Shown here one piece after another: positions 6,409-12,427 of a stretch of DNA of 12,427 bases. Origin of the DNA: an uncultured Solobacterium sp. (GTDB lineage: Bacteria; Bacillota_I; Bacilli_A; Erysipelotrichales; Erysipelotrichaceae). The stretch lies in contig CALBKL010000385.1 in assembly GCA_937895985.1 (NCBI GenBank), positions 1 to 12,427 of the forward strand. The letters are read 5' to 3'. The notes beneath the pieces were generated by a model, which worked only from the letters and a program-made list of their open reading frames with translations, did not search any database and was not told the DNA's origin. The translations under genes were made by a program, and so were the position numbers. Positions within the stretch are counted from its first letter, which is position 1. Each line of letters starts with the position of its first letter.

Positions 6409-7168
6409 CTTGAACTTCCTCTTCAAGATTAGAGATACCTTTGTAGATATAATCTAATTTTTCATCCGTAAGTTCTCTTGGAGTACCTTCAAATACTAGC
6501 TTGCCATCTTGCAACGCAATAATCTTTGTCGCAAATGCCTTTGCAAGTTCGACTGAGTGAATATTTACGATAACTGTGATACCAAGTTGTTCATTAATAT
6601 TCTTTAAATCAGATAGAATCTTTTTAGATGTTACAGGATCCAAGGAAGCGACAGGTTCATCCGCTAAGATGATCGTTGCTTCTTGGAAGAGTGTTCTAGC
6701 GATAGATACTCTTTGTTGTTGTCCACCTGATAATTCATCACAACGACTATGCAGTTTATTCTCTAATCCTACCTTAGCTAAAACTTCATTACATAACTGA
6801 TAATCTTTGTTAGAGAATAGTCCTAGTGTACTTTTAAGCGTACTATAGGTTCCAAGTTTTCCTGATAATACGTTCTTCTGTACTGTATTGCGTTTCACCA
6901 AATTAAATGATTGAGATATCAACCCAATTTGTGTTCGTATCTTTTTCAATTCTTTCTTATTGGCTTTCGTGATTGATTTGCCATCTATCAAGATTTCACC
7001 ATCTGTTATTTCGTTGAGACGATTAATCGAGCGTAGTAATGTTGATTTACCTGCACCAGAAAGACCAATAATCGCAACAAACTCAGCATCCTGAATTGTT
7101 AGATTTACATGGTCTAGTGCATGTACCCCATTTTTGTATGTCTTTGAAACATTTCTTAATTCAATCAT
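6398..7168 (-). CDS. phnC: Phosphonate-family ABC transporter ATP-binding protein
   Basis: ATPase subunit (256 aa) that drives PhnDCEE import. Walker A is GLSGAGKST (35-43), the Q-loop Gln86, the ABC signature LSGGQQQR (146-153), Walker B ILADEP with Asp170-Glu171, the D-loop SLD (175-177) and the switch His204. All catalytic residues are present and the length is normal for PhnC. Its ATG follows the phnD stop by only 3 bp with a poor ribosome binding site, so it relies on translational coupling; its end overlaps the first permease start. The symbol rests on the gene order D-C-E-E and family resemblance; related importers take phosphite or other phosphorus oxyanions, and ATPase sequence does not tell these apart. 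Confidence 0.93.
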   Translation of the reverse strand: MIELRNVSKTYKNGVHALDHVNLTIQDAEFVAIIGLSGAGKSTLLRSINRLNEITDGEILIDGKSITKANKKELKKIRTQIGLISQSFNLVKRNTVQKNVLSGKLGTYSTLKSTLGLFSNKDYQLCNEVLAKVGLENKLHSRCDELSGGQQQRVSIARTLFQEATIILADEPVASLDPVTSKKILSDLKNINEQLGITVIVNIHSVELAKAFATKIIALQDGKLVFEGTPRELTDEKLDYIYKGISNLEEEVQDEA

Positions 7169-7171
7169 TTC

Positions 7172-8098
7172 TTATTGTGCTGCCTTTTCGATATAGTTAG
7201 ACATTGTGTCATATGCCTTTTCATCTGCTTCTACATAGCCAGTATGATTCCATAATGACATTGCATCTTTTGCAGCCTCATCCTGATTCATATTTAGGAA
7301 TACTTCCTTAATCTTTTGTTGTAATTTTTCATCCATTGTTGGCAATACCGCAATCGCATCATTTGGAATATCACCCTTTGTCAAATATAGAACTTTCAAA
7401 TCTTTAAATAGATCATTTGTTCCTTCAAACTTCTTTTGGAAAACAAAGCGTGCACCCTCAAATACAAATGCTGCATCAACTTGTCCATTTAAAACAGCTG
7501 TAATTTCGGAAGGAATATCATTGACTGTTACGATTGTGCAATCAGTCGTTGGATTAATACCAGCATCCTTCATTTCTGCTACAGGATAAATATAACCTGA
7601 AGCTGAGTTAGGACTTAGTGTAGCAATCTTCTTTCCCTTTAAATCTTCTAGGGAGTGAATATTTGAATCAGCTCTAACAATTACTTCTCCTTTAAATGAG
7701 TTTGTTGATGAACCTTCAATTGGCATTTCTGTTTCTTGATCGTAATCCACCAATTTGGAAGATAAGAGAGCTTTTGCGGCACCTTGATTCTTTGCCTGTA
7801 CATAGGCAGCTGGTGGCATAATACCTAAATCAACTTTACCAGATGCCATTGCTTCAACAATTGTTGAATAGTCAGTAGCGAGTGTTACTTCAACTTTACG
7901 TCCAAGCTTTTCCTCTAGATACTCCGCAAATGGTTTTGTCTTCGCTTCCATTGAACCATCGTTATTTGTTGGAACAAACTGTACAACAAGTGGTTTATCT
8001 TCACTTGTAGAAGAAGTTTCTTTTGTCCCTGTTGCGCCACATCCACCAAGTAATGCCATGCAAAGAGAAAGTACTGCAGATACAAATATTTTTTTCAT
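7172..8098 (-). CDS. phnD: Phosphonate/phosphite-family substrate-binding lipoprotein
   Basis: Extracellular ligand-binding subunit of the importer (308 aa), tethered as a lipoprotein. The N-terminus is MKKIFVSAVLSL followed by lipobox LGGC (Cys20), then a Ser/Thr/Glu linker (about 22-34). The two-lobe PhnD fold is supported by FVPTNNDG (41-48), the DLGIMPPAAYV stretch (90-100) and SPNSASGYIYP (162-172), whose helix N-terminus normally anchors the phosphonate/phosphite oxygens. PSEITAVLNGQVDAAFVFEG (196-215) is the typical second-lobe hinge segment. The ATG at 8098 has AAGGAG 11 nt upstream; a second AAGGAG lies 26 nt upstream. It is the first gene of the series and the one next to the putative operator. 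The true ligand may be phosphonate, phosphite or another phosphorus compound. Confidence 0.93.
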   Translation of the reverse strand: MKKIFVSAVLSLCMALLGGCGATGTKETSSTSEDKPLVVQFVPTNNDGSMEAKTKPFAEYLEEKLGRKVEVTLATDYSTIVEAMASGKVDLGIMPPAAYVQAKNQGAAKALLSSKLVDYDQETEMPIEGSSTNSFKGEVIVRADSNIHSLEDLKGKKIATLSPNSASGYIYPVAEMKDAGINPTTDCTIVTVNDIPSEITAVLNGQVDAAFVFEGARFVFQKKFEGTNDLFKDLKVLYLTKGDIPNDAIAVLPTMDEKLQQKIKEVFLNMNQDEAAKDAMSLWNHTGYVEADEKAYDTMSNYIEKAAQ

Positions 8099-8125
8099 AT
8101 TCTTTCTATCTCCTTATTCGGAGCT

Positions 8126-8172
8126 CCTTATACAAACATTCTAAACGAATATTAAAAATTGTCTTTGCAGAA
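8126..8172 (-). promoter_or_regulatory. phnD: Candidate promoter region for phnD
   Basis: On the minus strand two -10-like hexamers occur: TAATAT (8154-8149) and TAGAAT (8143-8138). Neither has a convincing TTGACA-like -35 at 16-18 bp, which would fit an activator-dependent promoter. If TAATAT is used, the transcription start falls near 8142 and the centre of the 12-bp dyad (8180.5) lies about 38-41 nt upstream, close to the class II position of Crp/Fnr activators. This is positional inference only. Confidence 0.35.
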
Positions 8173-8174
8173 AG

Positions 8175-8186
8175 TGACATATGTCA
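8175..8186. promoter_or_regulatory. Putative Crp/Fnr-family operator
   Basis: TGACATATGTCA is a perfect 12-bp palindrome between the two divergent genes. It has the TGA-N6-TCA spacing shared by CRP (TGTGA-N6-TCACA) and FNR (TTGAT-N4-ATCAA) sites, and on the plus strand it is preceded by G, giving GTGA. It lies 14 bp before the preferred ATG of the regulator and upstream of the likely phnD promoter, so one bound dimer could act on both genes. Against this, the recognition helix of the neighbouring regulator lacks the Glu that reads TGA in CRP and FNR. Confidence 0.45.
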
Positions 8187-8200
8187 TATACAATAAGTTC

Positions 8201-8881
8201 ATGGAATGGATAGATAACAGATACTTATTTACAGAATATTTTAAAAAAACTAAGTTCTCTCAATATTTCGGTTTTCCTGTCAAAGATATTATAAGATTAT
8301 GTCGTTTCCACAAGGGAGAAACAATCATTGAATCTGATATCATATCCGACTTTATCTATTTTTTATTGGATGGTGAAGTAAAGTTTTTGGTAACGAGTGA
8401 TAGTGGGAAAATAGTCTATCTTGGTGGCTCTAAGGAATTTACGGTTCTAGGTGAAGTTTCCTCCCTTTGGAAAATGAAACCAATGACCAGTGTTGTTGCC
8501 TCGTCAGAATGTCTATGTTTTTGCATTTCACTTGATACATATCGGAATCGTCTTTTGGATGATAATACATTTTTACGTTATATCAGTAAGACGATGGCTT
8601 ACCGCTTAACCAAAAGAGATGACGATGTAATCGTTGATAGAACAGAGACAGCATACACAAAAATGTGTGCACTTATCATACAAAACTCACAAAATTCGAT
8701 GTTTACCCTTGATTTACAAGAATGTGCACGTACACTATCCATTAGCTATCGCCAAGTGATTCGTGTTATGAATCGTTTACTCCAAGAAAAACTCATTAAA
8801 AAAGTGAAAAAGAAATATTACATTTTAGACTATAGCGCATTATACGCAAATACGAATGAAAACTATTTCTTCTATGAATAG
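8201..8881 (+). CDS. Crp/Fnr-family transcriptional regulator, YeiL-like
   Basis: DNA-binding regulator, 226 aa from ATG 8201. The N-terminal half is a cyclic-nucleotide-binding-type beta-roll (about 35-115, with FHKGE, YFLLDGEVKF and VLGEVSSLW), followed by a long dimer helix (about 120-145) and a winged helix (about 168-210; LSISYRQVIRVMNRL). The stretch LLDDNTFLRY followed by ISYRQ and KKKYYI resembles E. coli YeiL. The cAMP pocket keeps Glu85 but has Met95-Thr96 where CRP has Arg-Ser, so cAMP binding is unlikely. Three cysteines alternate in ECLCFC (104, 106, 108). The frame is open to TTG 8159, but no start has a good ribosome binding site; ATG 8201 is preferred because the earlier frame covers the dyad. 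It probably controls the divergent phn series and perhaps itself. Confidence 0.87.
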   Translation: MEWIDNRYLFTEYFKKTKFSQYFGFPVKDIIRLCRFHKGETIIESDIISDFIYFLLDGEVKFLVTSDSGKIVYLGGSKEFTVLGEVSSLWKMKPMTSVVASSECLCFCISLDTYRNRLLDDNTFLRYISKTMAYRLTKRDDDVIVDRTETAYTKMCALIIQNSQNSMFTLDLQECARTLSISYRQVIRVMNRLLQEKLIKKVKKKYYILDYSALYANTNENYFFYE

Positions 8882-8899
8882 CCATTCAAATAACCAAAG

Positions 8900-8930
8900 A
8901 AAAAAGTCAGACCATTCATCTGACTTTTTT
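8900..8930. terminator. Bidirectional intrinsic terminator between convergent genes
   Basis: AAAAAAGTCAGA (8900-8911) and TCTGACTTTTTT (8919-8930) form a 12-bp perfect stem around a 7-nt loop (ccattca). The flanking A and T runs let it work on both strands: for the regulator gene on the plus strand and for the dipeptidase gene, whose stop is only 5 bp away, on the minus strand. Confidence 0.9.
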
Positions 8931-8934
8931 GTGA

Positions 8935-10872
8935 TTAACGTAATTTCTTTCTGACAAGTTGTGCACCAAATGCTACTACGATAACTGCTCCAACAAGTAA
9001 TAACACTGATTGTGGTGTTGTTGCAGGTTTTGTTGTTTCTGTTTCAGTAGTTGCTTCTGTACTATCAGATACTGTATATGTAACGTGAGTTGCCTTTGTT
9101 GTAAAGACATACTTATCATCTTTTACTTCAGCAGTGATTTCATTTGTACCATCTGTAAATGTAGGCTTGCCATTGAATGCTGTTGTAGGAATAGAATATG
9201 TTAAGTCTTGTTTTACTTCCTCAACTGGATTTCCATAGTGATCTACAATATTGAGTTCACCAGACATCATATCTTCGCTAGGAGCTACACTTAACTTCAT
9301 TCCAATTTCTGCACTATCTTTAGGCACTAGAACTTCTGATCCTGTAAAGACTGCTCGTGCACGCTTACCAAAGAACTTAATGGTATAGTCGTTTTCTTTG
9401 ATATACTTTTTAAACTTCTCGAGGATTTCCGCATGGATTTCCTTCATTGTCTCAAATGCCTTTGTTGCATCTTCATGGTTTCTTGTAGTTGCTTCATCCG
9501 CTGTTAACATTGTTGTTACAGCGTTTTTAATTTCTTCACTTTCCAGTGCTTCAATCTTCTTAGTAGCGATTGGTTGGAATTCATCACGATTGTATTCAAT
9601 CATGAATAAAGTATCCATTGCTAACCAATATACAGAATCTTCATTAAATTCATTGTTTTCATTCTGTGCCTGTGCAATACCAGAATTCTGATTTGGATAG
9701 TATGCCACAAATGGTGAAGTTAATGGAGAACCTAATGCTAACCACATTGTCCCTGGATATTCTTCGGTTGCGTTTGCAGGAAGATGATAGATATGTGCTT
9801 CCATTGTGTTACGGTTACCAATTGGATATAGGTTTCCACGACCTAGATCATCTGCCACTTCGTTAATAGTTTCCAAACGGTTACGTGTAAATGCCATAGC
9901 ATCAGCTAATGTAATCTTCTTTGAAGTTGTCTGTAAGAATGGATATACATCACCTTCAAACTTCGCATCCGGATTAAATTGTTTGATACCAGAACATACA
10001 CGTGATTCAGTACTTTCAGATAATTCAGGTAATGCATAAGAAGAATATAAATCGATGGTACGAGTTAATTCATCTCCCTTGAATGTCTTAGCATCTGTTG
10101 CGACTTTAAAGATATCCTTGGAATAGATATAATTTCCATCTTCTGAAATGTTATAGTTTTCCTTTTCTTCTCCTACGGTTAATCTGCACTCATTCAACCA
10201 GAATGAGTTAGGGAATACGGAATACTTATCACGTGGATAACGCATCGCCACAAACTGGTGTCCGGTATAAATTTCCATGTACCAAAGTTCATTATGATCT
10301 GCTACGACTAGACCATTGCCTTCTCCTGCGCCCTTTGTTGCGACTTCTTGTGCGATAAATTCAACTGCTTGTCTTGCATTGTCACAACTGCCTAATACTG
10401 CTGTTGTGATGATAGCCTCTGTAATACCGATTGGCTTTGTTGTATCTGTGCCATCCAGGTAAGGATCTACACCTAATACATCATCATTCGCACTTGCGGA
10501 AACTGTCATATCCGCAATTAAGCCCTTTTCATTAAATCCTGTTTCGTCAAAATTACCATATTCTGGTGTTGTATCGCTGACGGACGTATAGCGATAAGAA
10601 TCATGTGCAAATGTAAAGGAATACCCCTTATCTGGATCTACAGAAACGTCCTTGATAGTTTCACCAGCTTTATGCTCGCCTGCTGGATGTACTCTATACA
10701 CCTTATTATGATTGACTTCTAAGTCTTCTGTACGTCCAAAAATTGTACTACCATCTTCTGTTAAATCGCCACCGATAATGACACCGGTACATGCATACGC
10801 TGAAATGATACTGGATGAGGCTACTAAAATAGCTATTGATGCGCTAAATAGCCTTGAAATACATTTTTTCAT
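8935..10872 (-). CDS. Secreted, membrane-anchored C69-family dipeptidase
   Basis: Peptidase of the C69 (PepD) Ntn-hydrolase family, which splits dipeptides or small peptides with an N-terminal cysteine nucleophile. The protein is 645 aa, longer than the roughly 470-aa cytoplasmic lactobacillar PepD. The N-terminus is a signal peptide (1-27) ending AYA before Cys28, which starts CTGVIIGG, so cleavage would expose the nucleophile. Family motifs include FGRTED (45-50), EGNGLVVAD (184-192), EAHIYHLP (358-365) and MWLALGSPLTSPFVAYYP (376-393). The catalytic part runs to about 500; 525-600 looks like a small beta domain. A Thr/Glu/Ser spacer (603-619), a hydrophobic helix (622-639) and RKKLR form a C-terminal anchor without LPXTG. 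GGAGG lies 9 nt before the ATG. The gene is monocistronic, with terminators on both sides. Confidence 0.9.
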   Translation of the reverse strand: MKKCISRLFSASIAILVASSSIISAYACTGVIIGGDLTEDGSTIFGRTEDLEVNHNKVYRVHPAGEHKAGETIKDVSVDPDKGYSFTFAHDSYRYTSVSDTTPEYGNFDETGFNEKGLIADMTVSASANDDVLGVDPYLDGTDTTKPIGITEAIITTAVLGSCDNARQAVEFIAQEVATKGAGEGNGLVVADHNELWYMEIYTGHQFVAMRYPRDKYSVFPNSFWLNECRLTVGEEKENYNISEDGNYIYSKDIFKVATDAKTFKGDELTRTIDLYSSYALPELSESTESRVCSGIKQFNPDAKFEGDVYPFLQTTSKKITLADAMAFTRNRLETINEVADDLGRGNLYPIGNRNTMEAHIYHLPANATEEYPGTMWLALGSPLTSPFVAYYPNQNSGIAQAQNENNEFNEDSVYWLAMDTLFMIEYNRDEFQPIATKKIEALESEEIKNAVTTMLTADEATTRNHEDATKAFETMKEIHAEILEKFKKYIKENDYTIKFFGKRARAVFTGSEVLVPKDSAEIGMKLSVAPSEDMMSGELNIVDHYGNPVEEVKQDLTYSIPTTAFNGKPTFTDGTNEITAEVKDDKYVFTTKATHVTYTVSDSTEATTETETTKPATTPQSVLLLVGAVIVVAFGAQLVRKKLR

Positions 10873-10908
10873 TTTATTATTCCTCCAATGATTTTATAAA
10901 CAGAGTGT

Positions 10909-10944
10909 AAGAAGATTGAATTCCTCCCTTCTTGTAATCTTCTT
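10909..10944 (-). other. Leader hairpin in the dipeptidase 5' untranslated region
   Basis: AAGAAGATT (10909-10917) and AATCTTCTT (10936-10944) are a perfect 9-bp inverted repeat around an 18-nt loop. On the minus strand the loop contains AAGGGAGGAATTC, a strong Shine-Dalgarno-like stretch with no ATG or GTG behind it; the real ribosome binding site is about 30 nt further down. It lies just downstream of the predicted transcription start. It could stabilise the mRNA or act in post-transcriptional control, or have no role. Confidence 0.4.
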
Positions 10945-10956
10945 CTTGGTAATTCC

Positions 10957-10962
10957 ATTATA
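10957..10962 (-). promoter_or_regulatory. -10 element of the likely dipeptidase promoter
   Basis: A perfect TATAAT on the minus strand in the gap between the nadE terminator and the dipeptidase gene. The expected start near 10950 leaves a leader of about 78 nt. The -35 region at 17 bp (around CACAAT) matches poorly, so the promoter may be weak or assisted. Confidence 0.5.
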
Positions 10963-11022
10963 GGAAATCCTGCTGCAAAATTGTGGAAATATGCTTTCGT
11001 CTTTCTTGTATATTCTCGTATG

Positions 11023-11051
11023 AAAAAAAGTTACTCCCATTTGGAAGTAAC
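11023..11051 (-). terminator. nadE: Intrinsic terminator of nadE
   Basis: On the minus strand GTTACTTCC, loop AAAT and GGGAGTAAC form a 9-bp stem with one G-U pair, followed by seven T (11029-11023). It starts on the base after the nadE stop codon. It isolates the dipeptidase gene from nadE transcription. Confidence 0.9.
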
Positions 11052-12427
11052 TTAGGCTTTCTTAACTTGTTCTAACCAAAGCTCAGCACTAGCATCCGAT
11101 GGCATACGCCAATCTCCTCTTGGAGAAAGTGTAACCGACCCAACTTTTGGACCATCTGGTAAGCAACTACGCTTGAATTGCTGGCTGAAGAAACGCTTGA
11201 AGAATCGTAACATTGCCTCACGTACTTTTTCTTTCTCTAACTCTGGGTATGCTGTTAATGCTAAAACCATAATCTTTTCTGGTGAATAGCCATAGCGTAA
11301 TACATAGTATAAGAAGAAGTCATTTAAATCGTATTTACCAATCTTATCTTCAGTCTTCTGTGCAATCTTACCATTTTCATCATGTGGTGTTAGTTCTGGG
11401 GAGATTGGTGTATCGCAAATCTTTAAGAGTACTTCTTTGAGGTCTTCTTGATTGCAGATATATGCATATGCTTTACAGATGTATTGTACAAGTGTCTTTG
11501 GAACAGATGCGTTTACCGCATACATAGACATGTGATCACCATTATATGTACACCATCCTAGTGCTAGTTCAGAAAGATCTCCTGTTCCAACTACGAGTCC
11601 ATTTGCCATGTTTGCGGCATCCATCAGGATGTAGGTACGCATACGAGCTTGTGCATTCTCATAGGTTGTATCACCTTCACCTTGATAACTACCCGGATGG
11701 CCAATCTGTTTCAGGTGTGCTTGCACACCCTCTTCAATCGCAACTTCATGCATCTCTACATCTAATGCACGCATTAAATCTAAGGCATTGTTATATGTGT
11801 ATGAAGTAGTATTCCCATGGTTTGGTAAGGTATAGCCAATAATATGAATATCAGGTACTAGTTTTCTTGCTTGATGACATACAAGTAATGCAAGTGTACT
11901 ATCCAAACCACCTGAGATACCAATTACAAGATTCTTAATTCCTGTGGAACGAACACGTGTTGCTAAACCATTTGCTTGAATCTCTAAAATCTTCATACAA
12001 CGACGACCACGTTCTTCATCATCAACTGGCACAAATGGATTACGATTCACAACATAGTCTTCCTTGCGTAATGCATCAACTATTTCATCTACTGTAATTT
12101 CATCTTGATTCCGAATTGGTTTGATAGAAACATCGACATATACGTAATCATCATGATTTTCTTCTAAATCAAATGTTGTCTGATGACGACGATTCTTTTC
12201 AATAGACTCTAAATCGATTACAACAGTTTCAACCTTTGTATCTTCTGGAAAGATGGAATCTTTTAACAAACGTCCATTGCAGGCAATCATACTATGACCA
12301 GAGAAGACAAGGTCTGTACTACTTTCATCTGTTGCACTAGATACATATAAATAAGCGCAATAACAACTAGCACTCTGTTGTAATACCATCGTACGACGAT
12401 AGTCCTGCTTACCAATGATTTCATCAG
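11052..12427 (-). CDS. nadE: Glutamine-dependent NAD(+) synthetase, 5' end beyond the window
   Basis: Catalyses the last step of NAD synthesis: ATP-dependent amidation of nicotinic acid adenine dinucleotide. The gene is cut by the right edge: the frame stays open from ATG 12389 to 12427, reading DEIIGKQDYRRT before that Met, and the first 150 or so visible residues are the end of the N-terminal nitrilase-like glutaminase domain (SASCYCAYLY, LVFSGHSMIACNG). Its catalytic cysteine lies outside. Counting from Met 12389, the synthetase domain has the ATP-pyrophosphatase loop SGGLDS (159-164), ENAQARMRTY (244-253), VGTGDLSELALGW (267-279), YNGDHMSMYAVNA (282-294) and the C-terminal KVGSVTLSPRGDWRMPSD (415-432). 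All look intact, and the residue spacing agrees with the long two-domain form. The ATG at 12389 is not the real start. It ends at a strong terminator. Confidence 0.95.
   Translation of the reverse strand, partial: DEIIGKQDYRRTMVLQQSASCYCAYLYVSSATDESSTDLVFSGHSMIACNGRLLKDSIFPEDTKVETVVIDLESIEKNRRHQTTFDLEENHDDYVYVDVSIKPIRNQDEITVDEIVDALRKEDYVVNRNPFVPVDDEERGRRCMKILEIQANGLATRVRSTGIKNLVIGISGGLDSTLALLVCHQARKLVPDIHIIGYTLPNHGNTTSYTYNNALDLMRALDVEMHEVAIEEGVQAHLKQIGHPGSYQGEGDTTYENAQARMRTYILMDAANMANGLVVGTGDLSELALGWCTYNGDHMSMYAVNASVPKTLVQYICKAYAYICNQEDLKEVLLKICDTPISPELTPHDENGKIAQKTEDKIGKYDLNDFFLYYVLRYGYSPEKIMVLALTAYPELEKEKVREAMLRFFKRFFSQQFKRSCLPDGPKVGSVTLSPRGDWRMPSDASAELWLEQVKKA

Noticed and set aside
6409..6426. 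TTG start for the first phnE
   Set aside because: ATG 6408 has a good ribosome binding site; the extra six residues have no support and would overlap phnC further.
10780..10800. Lipoprotein signal on the dipeptidase because Cys follows the signal peptide
   Set aside because: The residues before Cys28 are AYA; Tyr at -2 does not fit a lipobox, and Cys28 is the family nucleophile.
12387..12389. ATG 12389 as the true nadE start, making a shortened enzyme
   Set aside because: The frame continues to the edge with typical glutaminase-domain sequence before this Met, so the gene is cut by the window, not truncated.
1..12427. CRISPR array, tRNA or rRNA genes, insertion sequence, prophage or attachment site
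   Set aside because: No spaced direct repeats, cloverleaf-like sequence, transposase or integrase frame, or terminal repeats were seen while reading both strands.

Overview
The window is AT-rich DNA from a low-GC Gram-positive bacterium (Bacillota). Strong AGGAGG-type ribosome binding sites, a PhnD lipoprotein with a Gram-positive-style lipobox, short intergenic gaps, the two-domain glutamine-dependent NAD synthetase and the C69 dipeptidase suggest an anaerobic gut or oral Firmicute. An Erysipelotrichaceae-like host is my best guess from protein style; no ribosomal RNA or phylogenetic marker in the window proves it.

Layout. Positions 8098 down to 89 (minus strand) hold one long, tightly packed gene series: phnD, phnC, two phnE permeases, a calcineurin-like phosphoesterase, a HAD hydrolase, a RlmC/RumA-type 23S rRNA uracil methyltransferase, a class I SAM methyltransferase, an unrecognised 190-residue protein and an alpha/beta hydrolase. 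From phnC to the SAM methyltransferase every junction is a start/stop overlap (11 bp, ATGA, TAATG, TGATG, ATGA, ATGA). A hairpin terminator at 66-100 closes the series. Divergent from phnD, on the plus strand, lies a YeiL-like Crp/Fnr-family regulator. The gap before its preferred start carries a perfect 12-bp dyad with the TGA-N6-TCA spacing typical of Crp/Fnr operators. A bidirectional terminator (8900-8930) separates this regulator from a convergent, secreted and membrane-anchored C69 dipeptidase (minus strand, 8935-10872). Upstream of that, with its own terminator at 11023-11051, is the 3' part of a glutamine-dependent NAD synthetase gene cut by the right window edge.

How the genes may work together. 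PhnDCEE is an ABC importer of the phosphonate/phosphite family. No phosphonate-cleaving enzyme (C-P lyase, PhnX, PhnWAY, PtxD) is visible. Instead the importer genes run into a metallophosphoesterase and a HAD phosphatase-like gene. One reading is uptake of a phosphorus compound followed by intracellular diester and monoester hydrolysis under the control of the divergent regulator; this is inference. The rRNA methyltransferase, SAM methyltransferase and hydrolases further along are probably passengers of the same transcript. The best candidates for something undescribed are the importer/phosphoesterase/HAD/YeiL-like combination with its operator, and the unrecognised protein at 834-1406. No mobile element, CRISPR array, tRNA or rRNA gene was seen.
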